Source of the DNA: Epiperipatus broadwayi
Taxonomy: Eukaryota; Onychophora; Udeonychophora; Euonychophora; Peripatidae
Direction: 5' to 3'
DNA: 64,000 nucleotides
Assembly (NCBI GenBank): GCA_028023455.1
Contig: JAQFVV010013083.1
Coordinates: 186,001-250,000 of the forward strand
Position numbers and translations under genes: made by a program. Below the pieces are notes generated by a model. The model had not been told where the DNA came from, searched no databases, and saw only the letters and a program-made list of their open reading frames with translations. Shown here one piece after another: positions 40,323-50,000 of this stretch. Position 1 is the stretch's first letter. Each line of letters starts with the position of its first letter.

Positions 40323-40588
40323 TTAAAATAGGCAAAATTCTCTCCATACAGTAATGCCACTCAAAGCAAGATATAGTAATGACTGGATTCCAGAAGGCTT
40401 GTGCATAAAATCCCTATCTAGTGCCTACTCATCCAATATCCCCAAACTGGTTTCTGGCTTGTGGTTTTCATCAGTGAGGAGCCATGGATCTTAGAGGGAT
40501 TTTATGCACAAGCCTTCTGGCATCCATTGATTACTCTGTCTTGCTTTGAGTGGTACTATTGAATGGAGAGAGTTTTGTCTATTTTAAA
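40323..40588. repeat. Family A fold-back repeat with hammerhead-like loop
   Basis: Arms of about 90 bp (40323-40412 and 40491-40588) are near-perfect inverted copies, sharing AGAAGGCTTGTGCATAAAAT and CACTCAAAGCAAGA. The 78-base loop carries a hammerhead-type motif on the minus strand. The same arm and motif blocks recur at 44.6-46.0 kb. Confidence 0.85.
40431..40489 (-). ncRNA. Hammerhead-like motif (family A, stem II decayed)
   Basis: Minus strand: outer helix ATCCA/TGGAT and inner stem I TCCTCA/TGGGGA. Core CTGATGA and GAAA are intact. A two-pair stem III (A-U, C-G) is followed by position 17 as T. The 13-base stem II segment no longer pairs well. Probably inactive. Confidence 0.45.
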
Positions 40589-41335
40589 AACAGTTATGAG
40601 CAAACATGAGAGATAGTGATCATGTGATGTTTAAAGATTTAATAAATTTATCTTAATGTTATAAGAAAAAATTGTCATAAATTGTTAATAGGATATCCCA
40701 AGAGGCCATAAAATCCTTTATTTACTCTTGGTATTCAAATGCTATTTTAGTAGATTATTATTTTTATTCTAAATTGAGAGATTTTATGTATTTTATTTTA
40801 ATTAAAATATTTTCTTTTAAATTTGGTTTTATTATTATCATAAATTAGATAAACATTACCTTAAGGGTAAAAGTATTTTTTCTCATATTTTTATTACAAT
40901 GCCATTCATTATTTAATAATTCATAAATAAAAGAAAAGATTGAAAATTTTTATATTAGAAATAGTTAATAAAAAACACTGAGATCTTACTATTATAATTA
41001 ATGATTAAAATATTTTTTTTTGGTAAAAAAAAATTATTTTAAAAACTAAAGTGACACAAATAAAATTTTGAATTGTGGATCATATCATTGCAATAAAATG
41101 TTGAAAATAGTTATTGTGAGATGTGCTATTATATTAGAGAAGGGAATATAAAAATATTATGAGAAAGCATATATTGCAACCTATCTACTCACTAAAATAT
41201 GCTTTCAATATTAAGAGTGTTTGTAAGAGTAAATTTATAGTTCTCCTTTTAAAATTTATTGAATGTTAATGTGTATATTTATAATGCTTAGATATTATTA
41301 TTCTTACCCATAAGGCTCCTTTTATTATAACATAT
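40589..41335. other. AT-rich intergenic DNA
   Basis: No gene or recognised repeat. Confidence 0.55.
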
Positions 41336-41690
41336 ATTGATTAAGCCAATGCACATGCGCTTTAAAGATAAATTATAAATGAATACTCTCAATTTTTCCA
41401 GAAACGAGATATAGTATTTTAGAAAAAATGGAATGAATCCACCCATTCTTTCTACCCAAACATTTATATATGGGCAAATCTTAAGTGTGTGGAATTAAGA
41501 GCGTGAAGGTGTTACACAATCACTTTAAATTACATTTGTTATGTTTGAACCAATGACACTTGCAAAATCTTTACAATTTACGAACCGTCATTCTTTAGTT
41601 GAAATTAAACATATATAATGAGATATATAATTGAGAGTATTCATTTATAATTTATCTTTAAAGCGCATGTGCATTGGCTTAATCGCTAAT
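41336..41690. mobile_element. Diverged, left-truncated copy of the 506-bp fold-back element
   Basis: The ends share GATTAAGCCAATGCACATGC as inverted copies, and the interior matches the 41894-42399 element (GAATGAATCCACCCATTCTT, GGGCAAATCTTAAGTGTGTG). The outer TTAGC is missing on the left. No coding capacity. Confidence 0.8.
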
Positions 41691-41888
41691 ATTACCATTA
41701 CATAAAAAACATAGTGCTATATAAAATAATATATCATTATAACATATATCATATATGAAAACCCTGAGCTTACCCTATGTTATCATATTGAGTTAAATCG
41801 TGTTGTTGTTGGTTCTGACTTTATTACTTCTTCTTAGACTAATTATGCTTTTCTTTCTTTAGATTATAACATATATATATATATATAA

Positions 41889-41893
41889 TACTA
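41889..41893 (+). repeat. Left target-site duplication TACTA
   Basis: Matches 42400-42404 exactly, next to the inverted TTAGCG terminus. Confidence 0.65.
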
Positions 41894-42399
41894 TTAGCGA
41901 TTAAGCCAATGCACATGCGCTTTAAAGAGATTATATAAATGAATACTCAATTTTCCAGACACGAGATATAGTATTTTAGAAAGAATGGAATGAATCCACC
42001 CATTCTTTCAGACCCAAACGTTTATGTATGGGCAAATCTTAAGTGTGTGGAAATAAGAGTGTGAGATGTTACACGATCATAAATAAACATTCGCGCTATA
42101 TAAAATAATATCTCATTATATATGTTTAATTTCAACTAAAGAATGACGGTTCGTAAATTGTAAAGATTTCGCAAAGTGTCATTCGTTCAAACTTAATAAA
42201 TGTAATTTAAAGTGATCGTGTAACATCTCACACTCTTATTTCCACACACTTAAGATTTGCCCATACATAAACGTTTGGGTCTGAAAGAATGGGTGGATTC
42301 ATTCCATTCTTTCTAAAATACTATATCTCGTGTCTGGAAAATTGAGTATTCATTTATATAATCTCTTTAAAAGCGCATGTGCATTGGCTTAATCGCTAA
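41894..42399. mobile_element. 506-bp fold-back DNA element with 5-bp target duplication
   Basis: Almost perfect palindrome: arms of about 200 bp or more start TTAGCGATTAAGCCAATGCA at each end. It is flanked by TACTA at 41889-41893 and 42400-42404. No reading frame is recognised, so it is non-autonomous and would need a transposase from elsewhere. The high arm-to-arm identity suggests it is recent or maintained by gene conversion. The superfamily is not assigned; a 5-bp duplication is compatible with several. Confidence 0.8.
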
Positions 42400-42404
42400 T
42401 ACTA
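42400..42404 (+). repeat. Right target-site duplication TACTA
   Basis: Matches 41889-41893 exactly. Confidence 0.65.
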
Positions 42405-43998
42405 TTACATAAATAAACATTCGCGCTATATAAAATAATATCTCATTAACATATATATAATAAAATGTCCGTTAATTAAAAACAAAATTGTAATATAATT
42501 GAAATAATAAATTTAACGGTTTACAAACTATTACATACAATCCATAAATCCGCAGAAGTACTTTCGGTTAATTTCTTATGCAGTATACGATGTCGACATA
42601 ACACTAAATTTTCTTAATATATTTTAAATATTTATTCACTTATTAACTCAGAATATTTTTTCAAAACATATTGCAACTCGTTGCAGATCTTTAAGTATAA
42701 TTTTATCTCATGAAGCAATTTTTATTATATCTAGATTAACCTGATTACATTTTCAATTTCTTATCTATATGCCGTTTTCATAATATCTGATTTTTAAATG
42801 TTACACATATTTGAGCTGCAATCTAGTTTTGGTATAATTTGCTGGTAAAATTGATTTGGACAAAATTTAATAAAAATGTTACTGTAAATTAGAATCAATA
42901 TACTAACGAAAAAAACTTTTAATCTCGTGCGCAATATTTGTAGATGTGACTAACAAAATAAATATTTACAAATTAAAGTTGTTTGTTTTCACAAGGGAGT
43001 TCGCGTTTTATTAGAAGGGTCACTTTTCTTTCTTTTATTTATTTCATGGAACATACTACAATAATTGATTTTAATATTTCGATATTTTATTTTATTTTAT
43101 TGAAATAAAAAAGTTATTTAGCTTTGCAAAAATAAATATATGTGTTTGAAGCGTTATATATATTTTTTATTAAGTGATAAAATATAATTATTTATTCTAT
43201 CCTTTTATTTATTTATTCACTTCTTAGTCTGTGTAAAAGAATACAAATATATATCTATTTAAAAGTGTGTTAACTTAATAGCTTATCACCGTTTCTTAAC
43301 ACTCAAATCAAAACTGCACTTGTTCTATCTCCCTTGTGAAACATTTTACAATCATTCGTATGTATACAAATTGAACATTTTTAACTGATGTAATTGTTTA
43401 AATGTTTCAATATGTCTTAATATCTGCTCTATTTTTATATTAGAAAAAGATCGCCAGATGTCAATAGAGAATAGTTAATAAAAATAGCAAACTGTAAACA
43501 TTTTCAGTTTCAAAAAGGCATGCTTTTATTAAATATTTCTACATATTGAAATATATGTCTATATTGAAACAGTTAGTTTATATCAGAGGCATGAAACTTC
43601 AGTGCTTTAGGTATAAGTTAAAGAATGTGGGCATCAAACATCATATAAACTAACAAAAATGGATGTCTTACATACATAATATATTATTTAAAATAATGTG
43701 GAGAAATGTAATCTTAGTTATTTATACTTGCATAGAAGATAAATGTTAAAATATTATTTTACATAATTATCTTGAAAAGAAATATACATATTGCATAGAG
43801 AAGCAAACTTTTTGTTGAATAGTGAGGAGATAACTTCATCATGTGTGAGTTTGTAAGAATTATTATAATCATTTATATTAATATAAAGTAATCATTCGAT
43901 TTTTTTGCCAAACTTCTAGATAAAACATACTTTAACAAGCCTCTATATATGGGGTAGATAGTAAACAAACACCGATCATGAAAATAAATGTTTAATAT
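42405..43998. other. AT-rich intergenic DNA
   Basis: Begins with a short block also found inside and before the fold-back element (GCTATATAAAATAATAT). No gene recognised. Confidence 0.5.
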
Positions 43999-44229
43999 AT
44001 GTGTCATTGTTTTACAATTTTTATAAACTGTTGTTTTAGAGGTATGAATGAATTTGAGCAATGCCACATAGATTTTACGAACAACTTATACAATTTTTTT
44101 GAAAATATATTACTTAATTTTCCTGACCAAGAAAAACATCTGATTAATAAAAAACGTCAGAATGATCAAATGAAATCATTAAATGTTAATGCTCTCATAA
44201 CGTATTTGTTGTTATTTAATAATTGTTGA
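43999..44229 (+). CDS. Possible terminal exon, weakly supported
   Basis: A 76-codon frame. Its second part (from MNEFEQCHIDF to a TGA at 44227) has balanced, non-repetitive composition. It follows TTGTTTTAG, a plausible splice acceptor at about 44039. No domain is recognised, and the first 14 codons before the acceptor look noncoding. No conserved upstream exon was found. It may well be a chance frame in AT-rich DNA. Confidence 0.18.
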   Translation: MCHCFTIFINCCFRGMNEFEQCHIDFTNNLYNFFENILLNFPDQEKHLINKKRQNDQMKSLNVNALITYLLLFNNC

Positions 44230-44636
44230 ATAATTTTGTAATAATGGTTTATATTATTGTTGTTTATATGACCAATCATATATTTTATTTTGGTTTTGAT
44301 ATATATTTGTGATTACAAACTATTTTTAAGAGTTTATTTTAGAATTTTATCATGTAATATTTTTACTTTTATTGGGATATCCAAAATTTAACTTATAATC
44401 TGTATTTCTGGTATGCTCCCCATGAGGACTAATGTACAAAGAATAGAGACATAAGAGGGTTATGCACAGGGCAACAATTCTGATTTCCATAGACCACACA
44501 AATTAATATGAATAAATAAATGAACTCTGATTTACAGATAGATGCAATATGCAATTGTAGACTAGTGAAGTAAAACCACCAAATCATATAATCATTGTTT
44601 CATATGCTTACACAGGCTGTTAGTAATTGGTAGCAA
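44230..44636. other. AT-rich intergenic DNA
   Basis: No gene or recognised repeat. Confidence 0.5.
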
Positions 44637-44730
44637 ATCTCTCCCTACAGTAATGCACCAAGTGCAAGCCTTCATGATCAATTGATGCTGGAAGATTTGT
44701 GCATAAAATCCCTATTTAGGGTGTTCTCAA

Positions 44731-44784
44731 CCAATATCACCACAGTAGTTTCTATTATGGCTTTTACCATCCAGAACTTTGGAT
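44731..44784 (-). ncRNA. Decayed hammerhead-like motif (family A)
   Basis: Aligns with family A, but the first core string is lost (CTGGATGG-like). GAAAC remains. Not expected to be active. Confidence 0.3.
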
Positions 44785-45173
44785 TTGAGAATGATGAACC
44801 TAGATATTAGGATTTAGTGCCATTTCCAGTGGTCACCTTTTACTTATTTGGTTAAATATAAAGATAGGAGTCCAATATAAATACACATTAATGTTTTCAA
44901 ACCAAGTTTATGCACTTGTATAATCATGTAGATCTGAACTTTGTTTAGTCTCTATACATGTTGGTGTATTTTGTTTTTCCAAAAACCATGATCACCATTA
45001 TCCTCTGGGCATGATAGCCATAAAATCATCAAAATGATCACCTTTTCATATTCTTACAAAGGTTGTTAATAACAGTAGCAAATTCTTCACATAGTAAGTT
45101 CCCCTGTGGCAGGCTTTCATAATCAATGGATGCAGGAAGATTAGTACATAAAATCCTTATATATTGCCTACTC

Positions 45174-45226
45174 ATCCATTATTCCCAGACTAGTTTCTAA
45201 CTTTAGCTTTCTTCAAACTCTGTACA
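45174..45226 (-). ncRNA. Hammerhead-like motif with one core change (family A)
   Basis: Minus strand: TTGAAGA replaces CTGAAGA (C3 to T). GAAAC-TA-GTC is intact. Stem II can still pair (AGCT with AGTT) around a two-base loop, but an A-A mismatch closes it next to the core. Confidence 0.4.
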
Positions 45227-45391
45227 CTTTGAACTGAATTCAAATTGATATGGCTATATAAGCATATAGCTTGGGCTAAAACATTATTGGGTTTTCATTT
45301 TGAGTTCATAGTTTTGTGGTTAACCAAATAAGCAAAAGGTGGCTGCTGAAGAGTTGCATTAAATCCTAAAGTATGGGTTCAGTGCTGCCAA

Positions 45392-45450
45392 ATCCAAGGC
45401 TTCTCACTGATGAAACCTACAAGCTAGAAACGTGTCTGGGTATAATGGAT
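45392..45450 (+). ncRNA. Hammerhead-like motif (family A)
   Basis: Outer helix ATCCA/TGGAT and inner stem I TTCTCA/TGGGTA with one mismatch. Core CTGATGA and GAAA are present, stem III is C-G/A-U with loop GT, and the cleavage site is GTC. Stem II is weak and closed by an A-A mismatch, so activity is doubtful. Confidence 0.45.
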
Positions 45451-45833
45451 GAGTAGGCAATAATAGGGATTACAATGTACAACCTTTTTATATCCAATGA
45501 TTAAAAAATCTTGCACTTGGTGGCACAAATGTATAGATAGTTTCACGCTGTTTTAACACTTATGTAAGCATATAAAATCATGATGATATGATGTTTTTAT
45601 ACATATTCTTCCCATAGGATATGATGAGTGTCCTTTTTTGAAAAACAAAGACATTAAAATATGTAGATCCTGAACTGAGTTCAGAGCTATATGACTTTAC
45701 AGGCACATAATTTTGGATTGAAAACATTATTGTTTTCATTTTGGGCTCCTCGTTTTATAGTTAGCAAAATTTGTAAAAAGTGGCATAATAAAAAGTTGAA
45801 TTCAATCTTAAGATCATGTCATAATGCTCTCAA

Positions 45834-45892
45834 ATTCATAGCTTCCCACTGATGAAAGTCAGAAACTAGAAACTAGTCTGGGGATAGTGGAT
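45834..45892 (+). ncRNA. Hammerhead-like motif (family A)
   Basis: Outer helix ATTCA/TGGAT and inner stem I TTCCCA/TGGGGA (six pairs with one G-U). Core CTGATGA, GAAA and the GTC cleavage site are intact. Stem II has three pairs and a closing A-A mismatch. Confidence 0.45.
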
Positions 45893-45985
45893 GAGTAGAC
45901 TCTACATTGGGATTTTCTAAACAAACCTTCCTGCTTTAATTGATTATGAATGCTTGCACTTGTTGGCACTACTGTATGGGGAGAT

Positions 45986-46439
45986 TACCAATGGTTGTCA
46001 GTTATTTATAAATGAATAAATGTCAGCCAAAGTAGGTGTTCTTTATTTTGTCTAATCATTGTATATACATGCTACATCCGCTTTTTTTCTTTACAGATAA
46101 ATAGTAAACTATTTTACATTTGTATCTATTTTTATACACTTTTTAAAATCTAAAATACAAGGAATAAATCCTTTATGTTGCTTTTGCAAATTAAAAATAA
46201 AAATAAATTCTAGATATTATATAGAATAAATATCTTTATTTAACAACAAAATAATATATGACAATATCTGTAATATAATCACATAATTATAACATATAAA
46301 AGCTCTTTTTGGCAATTTTTAAATTTTTGCCCTTTTCAATATGTCTTAACTACATAAATAACCTATACTGCATACATAATGACATCTACCGCTCTATATA
46401 AAATTAACACAAGCCTATAATTTATGCTTTAGTATCTTT
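45986..46439. other. AT-rich spacer between the family A cluster and the Penelope palindrome
   Basis: No gene or recognised repeat. Confidence 0.5.
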
Positions 46440-46628
46440 ATAATAACACATAATTAATATATATGTGCTCCGCACACAGATAATGAAGCTATTAATAAAT
46501 TTTCATGAAATTATTAAAATTTTACCACCAAGCGCTGTCAGGACAGTCTACAGTCCCATATTCATGGCAAGTTATTCTGTTAATAACTGTAAAATTATGC
46601 AAATTTTATGCAAACTTATGTGCAGATG

Positions 46629-47684
46629 TTACATGGACCATTTACGAGCCAGGGAATAGCAGGCCTTTCTTCTGTTGATTGCTGATGGGTCAGCTGCAAT
46701 GAAGTAAGCTTCTCTAACTTTACGTTTGGTGTCATTTGTTTTGGAGCAAACGACACTGGCGGTGGTAGGTAGAAAAACATGTCCAGTGTTTCTCTCATGT
46801 TTGACAAAAATCAAATTACCTTCAAACTTTGTTTTGGTTTTATTGTAAAAGTATCAGTGTTGAGCTACTCTGGTGGCAATGTTAGTTTTGGTCTCTCCAT
46901 AATATGTTGCTGTACAATTTCTTTGGGGGCAGGTAATTTTGTACATAACTTGAGGGGTGAGTTCAGGTTTGATCCTGTCTTTGGTATTATTTATCATTCT
47001 ATTGGTGTTGGGAGGTGAACGGAAAGGGACTTCAAAGTCACATGATAGTTGCTTGATAAGGCTTTTAGCTGTAGAGTGAATGTATGGGATTAAGATTCTT
47101 GGTTTGTTTTCTTTCTTGTGGTTGTGGTTTATTTTATAGAAAAATGTGTTAACTTTTCTGTTGATGGATGAATAAGTGCGTCCTATTTTCCTTAAATCAG
47201 TTATATAATTGATGAGATTTTTTCTCTTATCTGCCTCATATTTGCACAAGTTATTGTTCCTAAACATGAATGAAGAGAGGGCTGCAAGTTTGTGTGAGTG
47301 TGGCACATAAGAATTAGGGTTTGTCAAGCCTCTTACTTCCAAAGGTTTGACTACCATTTGGTAGTCCAGTTTATCTATATTTTTGCTAATACATATGCCA
47401 AGGTATTTGACCTGTTTGTCTTGGTTTTCCCAAGTTGCAGTAAAAATAAGTTTGGTTTTATTTTGGAGGCTATTGTGAAGGTTAATAATGATGTCTTCTG
47501 GAGCAGCAACAAATATGTCATCAATGTAGTGTGTGTATATAATATGTGGGTTTGACGTGAAGAGTGCAGGTAGTATTAGCTTCTCATAATGGTCAAGTAC
47601 AACACTTGCCATTATACCACTAAGTGGGAGTCCCATTGGCCATCTATTGTTCATACTGAAACACTTATCTCTTATTATATACAC
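46629..47684 (-). pseudogene. Penelope-like RT palm/thumb plus GIY-YIG nuclease, 5'-truncated
   Basis: From about 47684 leftwards: MNNRWPMGLPLSGIMASVV (RT box), HYIDDIFV near 47520-47545 (catalytic Asp pair), WENQDKQVKYLGI, a thumb region, then VMYKITCPQRN and ATYYGETKTNIATRVAQH (GIY-YIG). The tail has HERNTGHVFLPT and FIAADPSAINRRKACYS. The frame is continuous for about 350 codons except one TGA at 46851-46853. There the plus-strand sister copy has CGA (Arg), so a CpG-to-TpG change made the stop. The N-terminal RT fingers are missing at the junction. Without the 5' half and promoter it should not function. Confidence 0.88.
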
Positions 47685-48570
47685 ATGCTACATTGATGAC
47701 ATATTTGTTGCTGCCCCAAAAAACATCATTATTAACCTTCACAATAGTCTCCAGAATAAAACCAAACTTACTTTTACTACAACTTGGGAAAACAAGACAA
47801 ACATCTTGACATATGTGTTAGCAAAAATTTAGATAAGCTGGACTACCTAATAGTAGTCAAACCTTTGGAAGTAACAAACTTGACAAACCCTAATTCTTAC
47901 ATGCCACACTCACATAAACTTGCAGCCCTCTCTTCATTAATGTTTAGGAACCATAACTTGTGCAAATATGAGGCAGATAAAAGAAAAAAAATCTCATCAA
48001 TTATATAACTGATTTAAGGAAAATAGGACACACTTATTCATCCATTAACAGAAAAGTTAACACATTTTTCTAATAAACCACAAGAAAGAAAACAAACCAA
48101 GAATCTTAATCCCATTTTTCACTCTACAGCTAAAAGCCTTATCAAGCAACTATCATGTGACTTTGAAGTCCTTTTCCGTTCACCTCCCAACACCAATAGA
48201 ATGATAAATAATACCAAAGACAGGATTAAACCTGAACTCACCCCTCAAGTTGTGTACAAAATTACCTGCCCACAAAGAAATTGTTTGGCAACATATTATG
48301 GAGAGACCAAAACTAACATTGCCACCAGAGTAACTCAACACCGATACCTTTACAATAAAACCAAAACAAAGTTTGAAGGTAATTCGATTTTTGTTGAACA
48401 TGAGAGAAACACTTGACATGCTTTTCTACCTACCACAGCCAGTGTCATTTGCTCTGAAACAAATGACACCAAACGTAAAGTTAGGGAAGCTTACTTCATT
48501 GCGGCTGACCCATCGGCAATCAACAGAAGAGAGGCCTGCTATTCCCTATCTCAAATGGTCCACATAACAT
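47680..48570 (+). pseudogene. Second Penelope RT/GIY-YIG copy, more decayed
   Basis: Begins at the catalytic box CYIDDIFVAAP, further truncated than its minus-strand sister. It then shows LNLHNSLQNKTKL-like sequence, a frameshift near 47800, LTNPNSYMPHSHKLAALSS, a break near 48008, and the GIY-YIG region VVYKITCPQRN, LATYYGETKTN near 48255-48340. A TGA at about 48414-48416 replaces a Gly codon kept in the sister. FIAADPSAINRREACYS follows. Not functional. Confidence 0.85.
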
Positions 48571-48745
48571 CTGCACATAAGTTTGCATAAAATTTGCATA
48601 ATTTTACAGTTATTAACAGAATAACTTGCCATGAATATGGGACTGTAGACTGTCCCGAAAGCGCTTGGCAGTAAAATTTTAATAATTTCATGACAATTTA
48701 TTAATAGCTTCATAATCTGTGCGCAGAGCACATATATATTAATTT

Positions 48746-49077
48746 ATTTAACCGCTAATGAAGTAAAATCTTAACTATTTCAATAACACATAATATATAA
48801 CCCTCCAATCACTTTTCATTATCCAATTATTAATTTAAAATTTACTATTATCACTTTTTTTCTAATGGCTTTGATTCTAAACCAATCTTTTCAATTGAAA
48901 GTGTTAAACATAATAAACTGCAAGTAAATAAATACATAAATATTTTTTATTCATATATATTAAACACAGCAGCTACTTAAAAATAATAACATACAAAAGC
49001 ATGAATTTAATATTATAAAAATCAATTATGACTTTTTCTCCCTACATTACAGGCTTTTACCATACTGCACCTTTATA
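48746..49077. other. AT-rich spacer
   Basis: No gene recognised. Confidence 0.5.
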
Positions 49078-49248
49078 TGTAATATATAGGGGGTTTAATC
49101 TCAGACTTTCACACGAGCCTCATCATCCATGTTATCTCATACTGTTGATACACTTGATCACACACATGTCGAAAAGTTAAATAATCACCAATATGCATAT
49201 TTCATGCTAAACCAGTACTCATCAGTTGTTCCAGATTATCATCACACT

Positions 49249-49292
<44 letters not shown>

Positions 49293-49440
49293 CAATAAAA
49301 GCTCATCTTATATTAAGATAACCAATCTTCATACTTTAATGAACAGACTTCAAACCACTCCATTCCACAACTCTTCAGCCATCCATTTCATTAAAAATCT
49401 GATGATGGAATGCTCAAAGCCCACCTTATATTTTATAACT
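49078..49440 (-). repeat. Family B repeat, copy with (CA)n(TA)n insertion
   Basis: Shares the ordered blocks of the 22.6-kb copy: CAGACTTTCACA, CTGTTGATACACTTGA, AATAATCACCAATATGCATA, CATGCTAAACCAG and CTTCATACTTTAATGAACAG. A (CA)n(TA)n run at 49247-49291 separates the halves. Carries a hammerhead-like motif. Confidence 0.75.
49182..49238 (-). ncRNA. Hammerhead ribozyme-like motif (family B, core intact)
   Basis: Minus strand: outer helix TAATC/GATTA and inner stem I AACAA/TTGGT with one mismatch. Core CTGATGA, then stem II with G-U closing, one A-C mismatch, C-G and T-A around loop GGTTT. GAAA, a short stem III and a UA cleavage position follow. All core positions are kept, but helices are weaker than in the 22.7-kb copy. 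Confidence 0.5.
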
Positions 49441-49853
49441 TATATTTGAACTGTTTTTGTAGCTAGGATTTTACTATTCAAAAATAAAAGTATTTAACAC
49501 ATTTATTTATATTTAAACTATAATCAATTACATGCATTAAATTTGTGTTCATGTTAAACATGATATCTTTTCTTTATTGGGTGTAATGGTAAACATTTCA
49601 TTTTCATACGAAAATAAAAGAGGAAAAACTCAAAAATCATGTATCTTACCCAATAGTCTATGATCATATCAATTTATAATCACTAGCTTTTCGTAACTTT
49701 ACTTTGACAATTTATACAAAATAAACTTTATTAATTACAAATCATGTACAAGAATTAACATATGCACAGTGGGAATTTTTTTTTATAGGACATAAGGTGC
49801 ACTGCTTGTAAAATATAGTTATTTTGACTTTCTGTTATCTTTTTATTTGGAAC

Positions 49854-49855
<2 letters not shown>

Positions 49856-49890
<35 letters not shown>
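49856..49890. repeat. (TA)n tail
   Basis: TA tract directly at the 3' side of the minus-strand SINE. Confidence 0.9.
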
Positions 49891-49893
<3 letters not shown>

Positions 49894-50000
49894 ATGATAT
49901 GTCATAGCATTGGCCAGGATGCAAACCCACACCCGTCTGCAACCAACTACTTGCTTTCAAGGCGGGTGCGATGACCTCTCGGCAAACAACGATTGGCAAC
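49891..50000 (-). mobile_element. tRNA-derived SINE with TA tail
   Basis: Minus strand: box A-like TGCCGAGAGGTCATCGCA near 49965-49984, an anticodon-arm-like CTTGAAAGCAAG, and box B GGTTTGCATCC at 49917-49927. The tail AATGCTATGACATAT then leads into (TA)n. The head looks closest to tRNA-Ser/Leu types (CCGAGAGGT start and long variable arm), by eye only. Same tail as the 39.1-kb copy. Confidence 0.7.

Larger units (their letters stand above)
44637..45985. repeat. Cluster of four family A repeat units in inverted arrangement
   Basis: Two units on the minus strand (about 44640-45060 and 45065-45230) face two on the plus strand (about 45230-45560 and 45640-45985). Each has the hammerhead-like block, GGGATTTTATGCACAA-type and TTGATTATGAATGCTTGCAC-type blocks in order. 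The outer edges (CTCCCTACAGTAATG and CACTACTGTATGGGGAG) are inverted copies. No protein-coding capacity is seen. Confidence 0.75.
46440..48745. mobile_element. Head-to-head pair of truncated Penelope elements forming a long palindrome
   Basis: Arms 46440-47545 (minus copy) and 47680-48745 (plus copy) are inverted copies over about 1.1 kb, including coding parts and the 3' UTR. The spacer (47546-47679) holds RT sequence present only in the minus copy. Both copies lack the 5' half of the element. Penelope insertions are known to occur as 5'-truncated and inverted partial copies. Confidence 0.85.

Noticed and set aside
47298-47555. Plus-strand 85-codon frame
   Set aside because: Antisense of the Penelope RT region on the minus strand.
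49395-49420. CTGATGA in the 3' half of a family B copy
   Set aside because: No GAAA at a suitable distance and no flanking pairing; it is not the family hammerhead site.
49891-50000. Possible functional tRNA gene
   Set aside because: Box A and B are present, but the acceptor stem does not pair cleanly and the unit has a SINE-type tail with (TA)n, so it is a tRNA-derived repeat.
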